A stretch of 64,000 nt of DNA, from assembly GCA_964565335.1 (NCBI GenBank), contig CAZMEN010000004.1:29855-93854 (forward strand), read 5' to 3'. The stretch is from Litorimonas sp964565335 (GTDB lineage: Bacteria; Pseudomonadota; Alphaproteobacteria; Caulobacterales; Maricaulaceae). The number at the start of each line of letters is the position of its first letter. Position 1 is the first letter of the stretch. Of this stretch, positions 44,767 to 54,132 are shown in pieces. Under the pieces are notes generated by a model. The model ran no database searches. It was not told the origin of the DNA and saw nothing but the letters and a program-made list of their open reading frames with translations. Both the position numbers and the translations under genes were made by a program.

Positions 44767-45162
44767 ATGGATCCTGAAATAGAAGAACGCGTTGAAGCAG
44801 TTGAATCACTGGCCAGGCTCTGGGACAGCCAGTTTTCAATTCCCGGCATTCCTGTCAATCTTGGCTTAGATACGCTCATCGGCTTTATCCCGGTCTTAGG
44901 TGATACGCTCAGCCTGAGTGTTGCGGGGTATATCGTCTCTGAAAGTGCGCGTCTTGGTGTTGGGAAATCCGTCATTTCAAAAATGCTATTCAACATTTTC
45001 ATAGACTGGCTGTTTGGCCTTGTTCCGCTGATTGGTGATCTGTTTGACTGGGGCTGGAAGTCTAATAATATGAACGCGGCTTTATTGAGGCGCTCCCTAG
45101 AGGAGAAAATGCCAAAGCCGATGAAAAATGTGACGCCGGGTCATAAGGATTTTTTGGATTAG
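44767..45162 (+). CDS. DUF4112 domain protein
   Basis: A 131-residue membrane protein with the DUF4112 pattern: WDSQFSIPGIPVNLGLDTLIG, then IPVLGDTLSLSVAGYIV and WLFGLVPLIGDLFDWGWKSN. These are two repeated hydrophobic units, each with the (I/V)P-(V/L)-(L/I)-GD motif. The function is unknown. It stands alone between purT and the MarR regulator. Confidence 0.82.
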   Translation: MDPEIEERVEAVESLARLWDSQFSIPGIPVNLGLDTLIGFIPVLGDTLSLSVAGYIVSESARLGVGKSVISKMLFNIFIDWLFGLVPLIGDLFDWGWKSNNMNAALLRRSLEEKMPKPMKNVTPGHKDFLD

Positions 45163-45232
45163 GGTCGGTGTAATACAACGCCGAGCTTAGCCAAGTTTCG
45201 GCTCACCATTTATAAGTCAGCTCGCCTGCGGA

Positions 45233-45742
45233 TCAGCCTTTTCGCTTAGCGCTATCTAGAACGAAAGTCGCTCTTTTACTGATATCGACAAGACGTTCCA
45301 CATAGACATCATCAGTTCTCAAGCTTTCTTCTAAGCCTTCTCCTGCATCAATATCGGACAAAAAGTCTTCGAAAACTTCGCGGCACTCAGCGGCTGTGTT
45401 CTTGCCCTTTTCGGTCAAGGCAATCATTTTACTCCGACCGTCAGCTTCGTTTTCTGTGGTGACAATAAAATTCCCGCGAACAAGGATAACCAAAGAGCGG
45501 GTAACAGTTGACGGGTCATGGCGGAGTTGCTCAGCCAATTCTGAGGCAGAAACGGCAGAGGTTGAAGAGCCTAAGCTCATCAAGACGCGGATTTCACGCA
45601 ATTTCAATTTATGAGACTTACCAACGCGCGGCACGACAACCAACTTGATAACATCAAGGTAGTCTTTGTAGATTTGCTCCGCCAACGTCATAAAGTTGAT
45701 GTCAGAGTTATCCGCAAGAAATTTTGATTTTAAAAATCGCAC
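45233..45742 (-). CDS. MarR-family transcriptional regulator
   Basis: A 169-residue winged helix-turn-helix protein. The recognition region SASELAEQLRHDPSTVTRSLVILV spans about 65-88 and the wing with DGRSKMIALTEKG about 101-113. The start is GTG at 45742; an ATG at 45691 is possible. A long palindrome lies 23-51 bases upstream of the start, likely its own operator. The ligand is unknown. Confidence 0.85.
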   Translation of the reverse strand: MRFLKSKFLADNSDINFMTLAEQIYKDYLDVIKLVVVPRVGKSHKLKLREIRVLMSLGSSTSAVSASELAEQLRHDPSTVTRSLVILVRGNFIVTTENEADGRSKMIALTEKGKNTAAECREVFEDFLSDIDAGEGLEESLRTDDVYVERLVDISKRATFVLDSAKRKG

Positions 45743-45764
45743 AATGACTCAAGAAAACAACACG

Positions 45765-45793
45765 TTGCTGCATCTTACTGAAGATGCAAGCAA
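45765..45793 (-). promoter_or_regulatory. Palindromic operator upstream of marR-type gene
   Basis: TGCATCTT-ACTG-AAGATGCA (45769-45788) is a perfect 8-bp inverted repeat. With one extra base it extends outward to TTGCT and AGCAA (45765-45793). MarR proteins usually repress themselves through such palindromes near their start. Confidence 0.55.
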
Positions 45794-45890
45794 TAGACAA
45801 CAATTACCTTTTTTAAGTTTTTTGGTCTGAAAAGCGCAAATTCCGTCATTCTTCATGAGCATAGACTCATGGTTTGACTTTAAAGCTTCG

Positions 45891-46307
45891 CTAACCCGTT
45901 CGAAGCAAGGTCCCTAAGGTGTTAGCTTCTTTGAACTCTTCCATCGCCTCTAAAATCTTGTCGCTATGCTGCAGGATAGCCTCTTCGTCCAAACACGATT
46001 TTGACATCAATGAGAGGTTAAGTGTGACTTTAGCTTTTAAGCCAGGAACATCACTTGCCGGCATAGCATCGACCTGATCACACAATTCCTCAATCTCTTG
46101 CGATAACATTTCCACATGACTGTCATCACACTCGTCTGTTTGATGTCTGTTTTTGGCGAGCTCTGAGTCTATTTGATCGTAGAGGCTTTCGACACGCCGC
46201 ACGAGTGCTTGGATTTCGATCGTGGCTTGATTTTCATTGGCATTCACGCGCTGAATAGCCTCTGATTGTAGCGCTTCAAATTGTGTTTCCATATGATGGT
46301 CGTTCAT
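45891..46307 (-). CDS. Hypothetical coiled-coil protein
   Basis: Not recognised. An acidic, mostly helical protein (about 138 aa from the ATG at 46307) with coiled-coil stretches such as IQALVRRVESLYDQIDSEL and MLSQEIEELCDQVD. It has no signal peptide or membrane segment. In-frame ATGs at 46325 and 46355 would lengthen it; 46307 is favoured by GGGTGA upstream. It lies upstream of the MarR gene on the same strand and divergent from a response regulator, so a signalling partner role is possible. Confidence 0.6.
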   Translation of the reverse strand: MNDHHMETQFEALQSEAIQRVNANENQATIEIQALVRRVESLYDQIDSELAKNRHQTDECDDSHVEMLSQEIEELCDQVDAMPASDVPGLKAKVTLNLSLMSKSCLDEEAILQHSDKILEAMEEFKEANTLGTLLRTG

Positions 46308-46365
46308 ATTGACAATTTCACCCATTTGACGTTTGCAAAGCAAAAAAAGGCTCATTTTTTACTAT

Positions 46366-46402
46366 AAGCAAGTGAAAAATATAGATTTTTCAGTTACTGC
46401 TT
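46366..46402. repeat. Hairpin in the 46308-46570 intergenic region
   Basis: TGAAAAAT-ATAG-ATTTTTCA (46373-46392) is a perfect 8-bp inverted repeat, enclosed by AAGCA (46366-46370) and TGCTT (46398-46402). It lies between the coiled-coil gene and the divergent response regulator and may be a shared operator. Confidence 0.35.
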
Positions 46403-46570
46403 GCCTCAACAACCAACTAGTTGAAATTTCAACTTCCTTACCGAAGCTTCTACCATTTATGACTAAAATTATTTCGACTTCTTGGAGATTTTTTGTCATC
46501 CCTGCGTAAAGTGAATTTATTAACAATTTGATTCGGCACGCTGGTGCGTCCCATATGAGAGTAGATTTCT

Positions 46571-46993
46571 ATGACACAAATCGTGACCCTTCTGATTGTC
46601 GAAGATGACGCTTTTGACTTTAAATCGATGGAACGCACTTTATCGGAAATGAAAGTGTCCAACCCGGTAATCCATGCCAAGGACGGCTTGGAAGCCTTAG
46701 ATATTTTACGCGGCGAGAACGGTGCGCAGAAGCTTGAGCATCCCTATTTGATTTTTCTGGACCTCAAAATGCCCAATATGGACGGCTTAGAATTTCTAAC
46801 GGAAATTCGCGCGGACGACGCTCTTAAAGACTCGACAGTCTTCATCTTTACGTCCTCAGAAAGTGATTCTGATATCAAAAGCGCTGATAAATTTAACGTG
46901 GCCGGATTCATCTTGAAATCAGACATGGAAGGTAGTTTTACCGAAGCGGCAGAATCCCTTGGTTTCTCTTGGTGTATCGTCGCCAATAATTAG
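46571..46993 (+). CDS. Single-domain response regulator
   Basis: A 140-residue receiver domain with no output domain. The acidic pocket is EDD (11-13), the phosphoacceptor D64 is in IFLDLKMPNMDG, the switch Ser/Thr in FIFTSSESD, and the conserved lysine in GFILKSDM. Such proteins shuttle phosphate or bind partner proteins. It is one of three receivers near the large CheB-CheR-kinase. Confidence 0.9.
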   Translation: MTQIVTLLIVEDDAFDFKSMERTLSEMKVSNPVIHAKDGLEALDILRGENGAQKLEHPYLIFLDLKMPNMDGLEFLTEIRADDALKDSTVFIFTSSESDSDIKSADKFNVAGFILKSDMEGSFTEAAESLGFSWCIVANN

Positions 46994-47105
46994 GCATAGC
47001 TTGGCCTTACCCAATCGTAGGATAATCGGGAAAAATCCTTTACTTTCAGGACGTTTTCTTTAACTCTTAGGTTGTGTGGGAGTCGCGTATCGTCTTTTTT
47101 CGGTA

Positions 47106-47115
47106 CACTTAAGTG
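47106..47115. promoter_or_regulatory. Palindrome before the LuxR-type gene
   Basis: CACTTAAGTG is a perfect 10-bp palindrome about 70 bases before the LuxR-type start. It does not match the known 20-bp lux box. A regulatory role is only suggested by position. Confidence 0.2.
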
Positions 47116-47183
47116 CATACTAAAAAGTTGTCGACTATTAGCCTCTGAAAGAAACGGCTCTAGAGACGACGGTGAGGTCAGGG

Positions 47184-47921
47184 GTGGACAGTATTTTGTC
47201 CGAATTTGAAGCCGATATAGAATACACAAGAGCGTTTGATTTTTCGAAATTCAATCAGCATAGAATTATATCCGAAAATACGGATATATTCACAAAGCTG
47301 ATGTCCGATTTAGATGCCTTCGATATTCAAGGCATACTTTTCTTCTGGACCCGCATTACCAATAGCTTCCAGCGCCGAATTCTAACAGCACAAAGTTTCC
47401 CCGTCGCACAATCTGATCGGTTGCAATCGCTGACACGGGCGCTTCTACATCCAAAATCAAAAATTAAAATCGACGCAAACGCGCTTGATTTTTTCCCCGT
47501 GATTTGCCGGACGCGCTCCAATGACCCTGTTGAGACGCAGGGCGAAGTCAAGGACACCCTTATTTTGAGCCGCGCTTTTGGCCCAAACGGGCGGAGCGGT
47601 ACGTTTGCTTTGCGTCTAACAGAGGCCGACACCAAGCTGGATGAAGAAGATTTGGAGCAGGTACAAAATTGTATCCAATCAGCGTTTTTCAAACTCGTGA
47701 CCAACCAAATGAAAATGGAAAAAACTATCAATTTGACGCCACGGGAAAAAGAAATCGTCAAATGGATTACGCGCGGAAAATCCAATCCAGATATTGCTCA
47801 AATTATCGGTATATCAATCCATACGGTGAACGGATATTTGCGCGGTATCTATCTAAAAACTCAAACAGGTGACCGCGTTTCGCTTAGCTTCTTCGCTTTG
47901 CATCACGGCCTGATTGCCTGA
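47184..47921 (+). CDS. LuxR-type transcriptional regulator
   Basis: About 245 aa, with a C-terminal GerE/LuxR helix-turn-helix (about 185-245: LTPREKEIVKWITRGKSN, then IAQIIGISIHTVNGYLR). The N-terminal 170 residues do not show the W-x3-Y...D-P-x13-W pattern of acyl-homoserine-lactone binding domains, so the signal is unknown. GTG at 47184 follows GAGGTCAGGG; a second GTG at 47172 is in frame. No luxI-type synthase is in the window. Confidence 0.83.
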   Translation: MDSILSEFEADIEYTRAFDFSKFNQHRIISENTDIFTKLMSDLDAFDIQGILFFWTRITNSFQRRILTAQSFPVAQSDRLQSLTRALLHPKSKIKIDANALDFFPVICRTRSNDPVETQGEVKDTLILSRAFGPNGRSGTFALRLTEADTKLDEEDLEQVQNCIQSAFFKLVTNQMKMEKTINLTPREKEIVKWITRGKSNPDIAQIIGISIHTVNGYLRGIYLKTQTGDRVSLSFFALHHGLIA

Positions 47922-48130
47922 TCTGATTGCTGAACACGACTTGCGGCCTCCACACGAGGGATGGCTTACTCTGCAAACATTCATTTCTCTGACTTAAAGC
48001 GATACGTCCCCTCTGTTTAGGGGTTCTCGAATCATCGAAATTGCGCTTTTATTCAACTCATTAGCCTCGATATATACCATTGGTGTTCTCAGCTCTTTCA
48101 ATTCCCCTTCGGTCTCTATACGGTAGGACA

Positions 48131-48496
48131 ATGATCTCAATACTCCTGATTGATGATGACGAAACAGAATACCATCTGATTAACCGGATGATGCAAGACT
48201 GTTACGCAGACGCATTCTTACTGCGCTATGCAAAATCTGTTGAAGGCGCGAAAACGCTCCTAAAAAGTCAAGCTTTTGACCTTGTTTTATTGGATGATAA
48301 ATTAGGGCATGGCATAACCGCCAAAGAGACCGTACCGACCTTGCGTCAAGTGGCTGATAATGTGCCCCTTATTATCATATCCAGCGCGATTGATGCGGCT
48401 TACCTCAAAGATAAAACGATCTTGGATGTATATGATGTGGTCGACAAATTTCATCTACGAGACAAAATAGCCAGCGGGCTGCTTTCTGAGTCTTAA
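48131..48496 (+). CDS. Single-domain response regulator
   Basis: A 121-residue receiver domain. It has LLIDDDETE at the acidic pocket, the phosphoacceptor D55 in LVLLDDKLGHG, IISSAIDA at the switch position and the lysine in VVDKFHL. ATG at 48131 follows TAGGACA and gives the normal length; a longer frame open from 48080 adds residues outside the fold. It lies 53 bases upstream of the CheB-CheR-kinase gene and is probably in its operon. Confidence 0.87.
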   Translation: MISILLIDDDETEYHLINRMMQDCYADAFLLRYAKSVEGAKTLLKSQAFDLVLLDDKLGHGITAKETVPTLRQVADNVPLIIISSAIDAAYLKDKTILDVYDVVDKFHLRDKIASGLLSES

Positions 48497-48549
48497 CGCT
48501 ATGATTCTGCATCGTTATCTTTTATAAGTGTAAGGCTTTAGAGGATTTC

Positions 48550-51500
48550 GTGGTCAAAAAAGAAAAACAGCCTACGCCCAACAAAAAAAAACGGCGGACT
48601 AGTAAGAAAGAGTCAGCGTCTTCGTCTGAGCCTGTACGCATGGTTGCACTAGGCGCGTCTGCGGGCGGTTTAGAACCCTTTGAGCGGTTTTTCGATGCGA
48701 TGCCTACAAATTCCGGGCTTGCGTTTGTCGTTGTTCAGCATTTGTCGCCAGATTTCGAAAGCATGATGGATGAATTGCTTGCGCGTCATTCGGACATGAC
48801 CATCAAACGCGTTGTTCACGACCTGCCAGTTCAACCCAATACAATTTATTTGAACCCTCCGCGTTCGGATATGAGTGTTGAAAAGGGGGTTTTTAAACTC
48901 AATCCACGCCCCGGAAACAATCAGCTAAACTTACCGATTGATATTTTCTTCGCCTCCATGGCGGAAGAATATAAAGAAAAATCCATAGCCGTTATTCTTT
49001 CAGGGACGGGGAGTGACGGAACGCGCGGTGCATCCATCGTTCATGATTATGGCGGCAATGTCTTAGTTCAAACCCCTAATAGTGCTAAGTTTGAAGGCAT
49101 GCCTCGCTCTGTCATAGAGAGCGGTTATGCCAGCTCAATTTCTGTCCCCTCCGAAATGCCGACACTTATTGGTCATATTCTGGAAGGCCGCGCCCTAGAA
49201 GAGCCTGGGCAGGCCGATATTGCCGACGATCCGGCGCGCTATGCTTTTGGGTTACTGCGCGATAAATTCGGAACAGATTTTGGGTATTATAAAGAAGCCA
49301 CCCTCATCCGCCGTTTCGAAAGACGGGCACAGCTGAGTGGTCATAGTACGGAAAATTACGCGAAGAGATTGACGACTGATACAGATGAATTGGACGCCCT
49401 TTATGCGGACCTTTTGATTGACGTCACATCATTTTTCCGAGACAGAAAAGGGTTTGAGGCCCTGATAGAAAAAGTCATAGAGCCCCTCGGAAAGAAAATG
49501 ACTCATGACCGCCAAATTCGTGTTTGGGTTCCGGGATGTTCTAGCGGAGAAGAAGCCTATTCTATTGCGATCGCTTTTGCCGAATATGCGCGAAAACATG
49601 ACCGCCCCTTGAATTTAAAAATTCTGGCTACTGATGTTCATCAGCGATCTCTAGGCGCTGCCGCGCAGGGTATTTATGCCAAGAGCAGCCTTGGCGGACT
49701 CACTGAAGATCAAGTCGAGCGCTATTTTGAGAAACATGTAGATTATTACCAAATTAACCCGAATTTGCGGCGCCTTGTGGTTTTCAGTCAGCACAATTTA
49801 TTGCGAGACCCTCCTTTTACCCGCATAGACTTTGTCAGTTGCCGGAATGTTTTGATTTATTTCCAAGAGAAGGCACAGGAAAAGACATTAGCACTTTTCC
49901 ATTTTGCTTTGACCGTGAATGGTTACCTTTTCTTGGGGCCAAGCGAGTCTCTCAACAAACTCGAAGAAGAATTTGATCTTCTTGACAGACGTTGGAATCT
50001 TTACCGGAAATTGAGGGATATCCGCCTGATGGAGGCCACCTCTTTACTGCCGCGTAATAGCTCAACCCCAACAACCCAAGACGTTAAAGTCCCCTTTCTG
50101 ACTGGGCGTACGGCCACCTTACAGAAATTCCAACGGGCGCACAGTGAAGCGCTTGAATTACTCTTAAAGCGCTATGGGCCTTCGGGTTTTCTGTTAAATC
50201 GTGACGGCGAAATCGTTCACGTTTTTGGCAAAGGCGGAGAATTTGTTACAATTGATGGCGGGATTTTCAGTAATCGGATTGTGGATCTTATCGATCCGCA
50301 ATTAAGCCTCGCTATCACAACAGGGTTGGAACGCGTCGCAGCGTCGGAAAAGCTAAACTATCAGCGGCGGGTTATCATTTCCAATGATAACGGTCCCGAT
50401 AAATCCGTTTTGGTTTCAATGGAGTCACTTTCCGAATCCAATCAAAATATAAAACATATTCTTCTGACATTTGAGTCACCGCGTGATGTGGAAGTCAAAG
50501 AGGATGATGCTCCAAAATATTTGGACACGAATGAAACCTCTCACATTATGCAACGGCGCATAAATGATCTGGAACGGGACCTGAAGTCGACTGAGCAAAG
50601 CCTCCAGTCCATGGTCGAGGAATTGCAGACCAGTAATGAAGAATTACAAGCGACGAATGAAGAACTCATGGCGTCTAATGAGGAATTACAGTCAACGAAT
50701 GAAGAACTGCATTCCGTTAATGAAGAGCTTTATACTGTTAGTGCGGAACATCAGCGCAAAATTGACGAATTAACGGTCCTGACCGACGACATGAATCATT
50801 TGTTGCGGGCAACATCCATTGGCATATTATTCCTCGATGAGCATGAGCGTATCAGGCGCTTTACGCCTTCGGCAACGGCGGCATTCAACCTCTTGGGCCA
50901 AGATATCGGACGCCCTTTTGAGCATACCACCCATAGATTTGATAACGTTAATCTTCGCGAAATAATGGACGAAGTAAAATTAACACGGAAACCCACCGAG
51001 CATGAAATTCAAGTCGGTGACAAGCATTACTTATTAAGCGTCCTGCCTTACAAAACCTCTGTTAAAAGTGCCTCAGGCATTGTTATGACCATCGTCGATA
51101 TCAGCGATTGGAAAACGGCCGAAGCAGACCGCCGCGCTCAACAGGAAATCTTCAAAGCCGTTGTGAGTGACTTGTCAGAATCTATATCACGGGTTCGGCT
51201 CGATGATGGTGTCGTTGTTTTATGCAATGATGTCTTTGCCGATCTTTACGGCAAAACCGTGGATGAAGTCGTCGACAAACCCTTAAGCGAAACCGTGGGA
51301 AAGAAGGCCGCGCAAGAAACAATCAAATCTGTGAAAAACGAAAAGCCAGGGAAAGTACTCTCTTCTCATTTCACATTGAATCGAGGCAAGCCCGACGAGA
51401 AAATCATCCAACGCCGAATTCAAATTATTGGCGATAAAAATGGTAAAGTCACAGACTTCCAGACTGCCAGCATGGATGTGACGGAACAAATACGTTATTC

Positions 51501-52698
51501 TGACGCCCTTGAGGCCCTGATTGCTGTCGAAGATAAGCCCGGCACAAGTTTTGACCAGGCGATTGATCACATCCTACAAATTGGCTGCGATTATTTCCGT
51601 CTATCCAGCGGTCAAACTTTTCAAGTTGAAAAGAAATTTGCCGTCATTGAGCATTTACAAGGTGAGTTTTCAAAGTCTGTAAAGACAGGGGACACGTTTG
51701 AATTAGCTGCCACATTCAACGCCAACCTCTCAGATGAGCGCGAACCTTTAGCCTTTTCGAACCTTCAAGACTCTAAATTCAAAGATAAGTCTATTTATAA
51801 TAATGACGCCTTCCAAAGTTATATTGGCGTGCGTATTAGGACGAGCCAAGGCCTATATGGCATTCTCTCTTTCGTTGGGACACAGCGCCGGGAAAAAGAG
51901 TTTTCTGCGATGGAACGCACCATGATCCAGCTTTTGGCACAATATATTGGCACCCTACTCGAGCGGAAATTACAATACGCCGCTCTCGAACTTCGCCGCA
52001 GTGAGTTAGAAAGCGTCAATGAGGGATTGAACCGGTTCACCTATCTCGCCTCTCATGATTTACAGGAGCCATTGCGCAAAATCCAGCAGAGCGGAGAGTT
52101 TCTCCACGCCGATTATGGCGACCTATTAAAAGACGAAGGCGCTTATTTCCTCAAAATAATGCGTGATTCTGCCGGGCGTATGCGTTCCTTAATTGATGAC
52201 CTTCTATTATATTCAACATCGGCTAACCAAGACTTGGATACCCGCCCCATCCATTTCAAGACTCTCGTCGAGGACGCTATTGTCGACATTGCTGACCAAA
52301 TCGACGCTACAAAAGCGGATATAACGATAGGGCGCTTGCCAACCGTTTTATGCGATCCGGCCGTGATGAAACAGGTCGTCATCAATATTTTGGGAAATAG
52401 CTTGAAGTATAGAAGTCCCGATATCGATCCGGAAATCAAAATCTCTTCCAAGAAACGCAGAAATGAAACGGTTATTAGTCTTTGCGACAACGGAATTGGC
52501 ATGCTCCCCAAAGATATGTCGAATATTTTCGACCCCTTTATTCGTCTCCATTCTAAAAATGAGTATGCAGGCTCAGGTATTGGCTTGGCTATATGTAAAT
52601 CTGTCTGTGATCGTCACGGCTGGAGCATTGCAGCCGAGAGCACAGGTAAAAACGGAACATGTATAAAAATTAGTATACCAAATTCACAAATAGAATAA
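48550..52698 (+). CDS. CheB-CheR-PAS-GAF hybrid sensor histidine kinase
   Basis: A 1382-residue multidomain signalling protein. In order: CheB-type methylesterase (about 30-215; Ser37 in LGASAGG, His in VVQHLSPD, Asp in SGTGSDGTRG); CheR-type methyltransferase (about 225-480; WVPGCSSGEEAYS and FVSCRNVLIYF); a long coiled coil of NEELQ/TNEEL repeats (about 675-735); two PAS domains; a GAF domain (about 990-1145); a HisKA helix with His near 1169 (SHDLQEPLRK); and an ATPase domain (NILGNSLKYRS, DNGIGM, GSGIGLAICKS). No receiver domain, so phosphate probably goes to the neighbouring single-domain regulators. The start is GTG with GAGG 5 bases before it. Confidence 0.93.
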   Translation: MVKKEKQPTPNKKKRRTSKKESASSSEPVRMVALGASAGGLEPFERFFDAMPTNSGLAFVVVQHLSPDFESMMDELLARHSDMTIKRVVHDLPVQPNTIYLNPPRSDMSVEKGVFKLNPRPGNNQLNLPIDIFFASMAEEYKEKSIAVILSGTGSDGTRGASIVHDYGGNVLVQTPNSAKFEGMPRSVIESGYASSISVPSEMPTLIGHILEGRALEEPGQADIADDPARYAFGLLRDKFGTDFGYYKEATLIRRFERRAQLSGHSTENYAKRLTTDTDELDALYADLLIDVTSFFRDRKGFEALIEKVIEPLGKKMTHDRQIRVWVPGCSSGEEAYSIAIAFAEYARKHDRPLNLKILATDVHQRSLGAAAQGIYAKSSLGGLTEDQVERYFEKHVDYYQINPNLRRLVVFSQHNLLRDPPFTRIDFVSCRNVLIYFQEKAQEKTLALFHFALTVNGYLFLGPSESLNKLEEEFDLLDRRWNLYRKLRDIRLMEATSLLPRNSSTPTTQDVKVPFLTGRTATLQKFQRAHSEALELLLKRYGPSGFLLNRDGEIVHVFGKGGEFVTIDGGIFSNRIVDLIDPQLSLAITTGLERVAASEKLNYQRRVIISNDNGPDKSVLVSMESLSESNQNIKHILLTFESPRDVEVKEDDAPKYLDTNETSHIMQRRINDLERDLKSTEQSLQSMVEELQTSNEELQATNEELMASNEELQSTNEELHSVNEELYTVSAEHQRKIDELTVLTDDMNHLLRATSIGILFLDEHERIRRFTPSATAAFNLLGQDIGRPFEHTTHRFDNVNLREIMDEVKLTRKPTEHEIQVGDKHYLLSVLPYKTSVKSASGIVMTIVDISDWKTAEADRRAQQEIFKAVVSDLSESISRVRLDDGVVVLCNDVFADLYGKTVDEVVDKPLSETVGKKAAQETIKSVKNEKPGKVLSSHFTLNRGKPDEKIIQRRIQIIGDKNGKVTDFQTASMDVTEQIRYSDALEALIAVEDKPGTSFDQAIDHILQIGCDYFRLSSGQTFQVEKKFAVIEHLQGEFSKSVKTGDTFELAATFNANLSDEREPLAFSNLQDSKFKDKSIYNNDAFQSYIGVRIRTSQGLYGILSFVGTQRREKEFSAMERTMIQLLAQYIGTLLERKLQYAALELRRSELESVNEGLNRFTYLASHDLQEPLRKIQQSGEFLHADYGDLLKDEGAYFLKIMRDSAGRMRSLIDDLLLYSTSANQDLDTRPIHFKTLVEDAIVDIADQIDATKADITIGRLPTVLCDPAVMKQVVINILGNSLKYRSPDIDPEIKISSKKRRNETVISLCDNGIGMLPKDMSNIFDPFIRLHSKNEYAGSGIGLAICKSVCDRHGWSIAAESTGKNGTCIKISIPNSQIE

Positions 52699-52766
52699 AT
52701 ATTTTATAAAGCCGGTTTCATTTCCCCCGGTTGAAAACTGCGGTGCATATTAAGAGTTAAGACAGA

Positions 52767-53201
52767 ATGATACAAATAGCAGAACCCCTAAATATAATAA
52801 TGGTTGATGATGACGACGATGATTTATTCCTCACCAAGATTGGATTTCGGAAAGCAAATTTTGAAGTAAACTTTATCGGCTTAAAGTCCGCAGATGACCT
52901 GTTCGATTATATCAAACAAAACGGTATTCTCTCAATCGACTTATTACTTCTGGACTTAAACATGCCTAAAACGGGCGGGTGGAAGCTCTTAGAAGCCTTG
53001 CAGAATTTTCCCGGCTTTAATGATGTTCTCACCTTTATATTCTCAACATCAAAACGCGAAGCGGACCGAGAAATGTGCCAAGAAAAAGGGGCAGATTTTT
53101 ACATGGCCAAGCCATCAAACGCTGAGCAAACAGCGCGTTTCATCGAAATTATAGAAAAAGAGATAGCGAATAAAAGAGCAATGGCCGCTAAACGCGCATA
53201 G
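52767..53201 (+). CDS. Rcp1-like single-domain response regulator
   Basis: A 144-residue receiver of the type paired with phytochrome-like and CheB-CheR kinases. It has VDDDDDDLFLT at the acidic pocket, phosphoacceptor D63 in LLLDLNMPKTGGW, FIFSTSKRE at the switch, and the lysine in FYMAKPSN. It lies 68 bases downstream of the hybrid kinase and is its most likely phosphate acceptor. Confidence 0.9.
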   Translation: MIQIAEPLNIIMVDDDDDDLFLTKIGFRKANFEVNFIGLKSADDLFDYIKQNGILSIDLLLLDLNMPKTGGWKLLEALQNFPGFNDVLTFIFSTSKREADREMCQEKGADFYMAKPSNAEQTARFIEIIEKEIANKRAMAAKRA

Positions 53202-53206
53202 GCGAT

Positions 53207-53704
53207 TTATTTTTGTTTCAGCGCCCTTAGAGCCGGACGGATGTTCAAATAGTCACTCGCGTCATTGACATTCCAGTACAGGATTGTCTTCTTGATGAAC
53301 ATTTGCTTCATGTCGGTATAATTATCATCGGCGATCGCGATGTTGACCATGGCCGTGATGATATCCAGCTTATGCGGTAAAAACTTTATCTCTTTGAGAA
53401 GCGATAAGAGAACGCTGTCATATTGCAGGCTTTCTACCATTTCAACAAGCTCGGCTTTATTTAGTGTCAGCCAATCTCTTATCATGCGCTGGGTTAGAAC
53501 AATTTTCGGATCAATGAGGACGGCTAATTCCCGAATAGCGGACACATAGGCCTCGACCTCTTCTGGGACAACTTTCTTATCGGCCACGACAACCAATCCC
53601 AGTAAACGAAATAAATATTTCCAATGGGACGCTCCAAAGGTTTTGCCTCGCGGTTTAGAGCGCGCCATATTATTGTCAAAATTTGTATCACAGACACTGA
53701 GCAT
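53207..53704 (-). CDS. TerB-like helical protein
   Basis: A 165-residue all-helical protein. FRLLGLVVVADKKVVPEEV (about 31-49) and MVNIAIADDNYTDMKQMF (about 117-134) are two halves of a TerB-like pattern (hydrophobic helix, A-D, then Glu). TerB-type proteins are linked to metal or stress response; here the match is weak. GAGGG before the ATG supports the start. Convergent with the Rcp1-like regulator, 5 bases apart. Confidence 0.6.
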   Translation of the reverse strand: MLSVCDTNFDNNMARSKPRGKTFGASHWKYLFRLLGLVVVADKKVVPEEVEAYVSAIRELAVLIDPKIVLTQRMIRDWLTLNKAELVEMVESLQYDSVLLSLLKEIKFLPHKLDIITAMVNIAIADDNYTDMKQMFIKKTILYWNVNDASDYLNIRPALRALKQK

Positions 53705-54132
53705 GTCATTTCCCTCGTTAGATATCTCTCATGGAATACTATAGTTAATGAGTTGCAAACAAAATTGGTGTTTTTTTCCTATCTATCTAATGAGTTGTTG
53801 TCCAGCCAGTTTCTAGGACAAAAATCTTCAAGATTTTTGTGAACATTAAGAAAAATCTCTACTTCAAATGGATTCAATTTCTTTTTCTGAACGAATTCTG
53901 ACAAAATCTGAATGAATTAGTTAATCGAAATTAACACACTCAAACGGCTGAATATTAACACTAATATCCAGTAATAGTGGAGGTTTCAGGCCTCAAACAT
54001 TTACAAGACGGGCCATTTAAATAGTTTCGTCTATAGCATTTTTACAAAAACAACCATTTGGTGTTCATGTTCCCTCCCCTAAAACAAAATGGACAGTCAT
54101 GGGGACTGTTTTTTGGGTTTCAGGAGTCTGGA
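53705..54132. promoter_or_regulatory. 428-base control region rich in repeats
   Basis: AT-rich region between the TerB-like and ParB-like genes, without an ORF. It holds TAATGAGTTG twice (53746-53755, 53788-53797; 42 bases apart), the 21-bp palindrome CAAAAATCTT-C-AAGATTTTTG (53819-53839), the direct repeat TCTGAA(C/T)GAATT (53886-53897, 53907-53918; 21 bases apart) and the inverted repeat GTTAAT-CGAA-ATTAAC (53920-53935). Spacings of 42 and 21 bases are whole helical turns. CCCTCCCC and a terminator hairpin follow at the right end. Confidence 0.5.
54072..54114 (+). terminator. CCCTCCCC motif and terminator-like hairpin in the ParB-like gene leader
   Basis: CCCTCCCC (54072-54079) is followed by the inverted repeat ACAGTC-ATGGG-GACTGT (54093-54109) and six T (54109-54114), which end 18 bases before the ATG at 54133. 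It looks like an intrinsic terminator or attenuator, perhaps the 3' end of a small leader RNA. Confidence 0.5.

Noticed and set aside
47060..47130. CACTTAAGTG as a lux box
   Set aside because: Only 10 bp of symmetry and no match to the 20-bp consensus; kept as a low-confidence palindrome only.
47922..48130. GTTCTCGAATC near 48026 looked like a tRNA T-arm
   Set aside because: No acceptor stem, anticodon arm or CCA-side pairing can be drawn around it. No tRNA was found anywhere in the window.
50560..50790. Tandem-like NEELQ repeats as a possible repeat element
   Set aside because: They are heptad-type coiled-coil repeats in the coding sequence, common to this kinase family.
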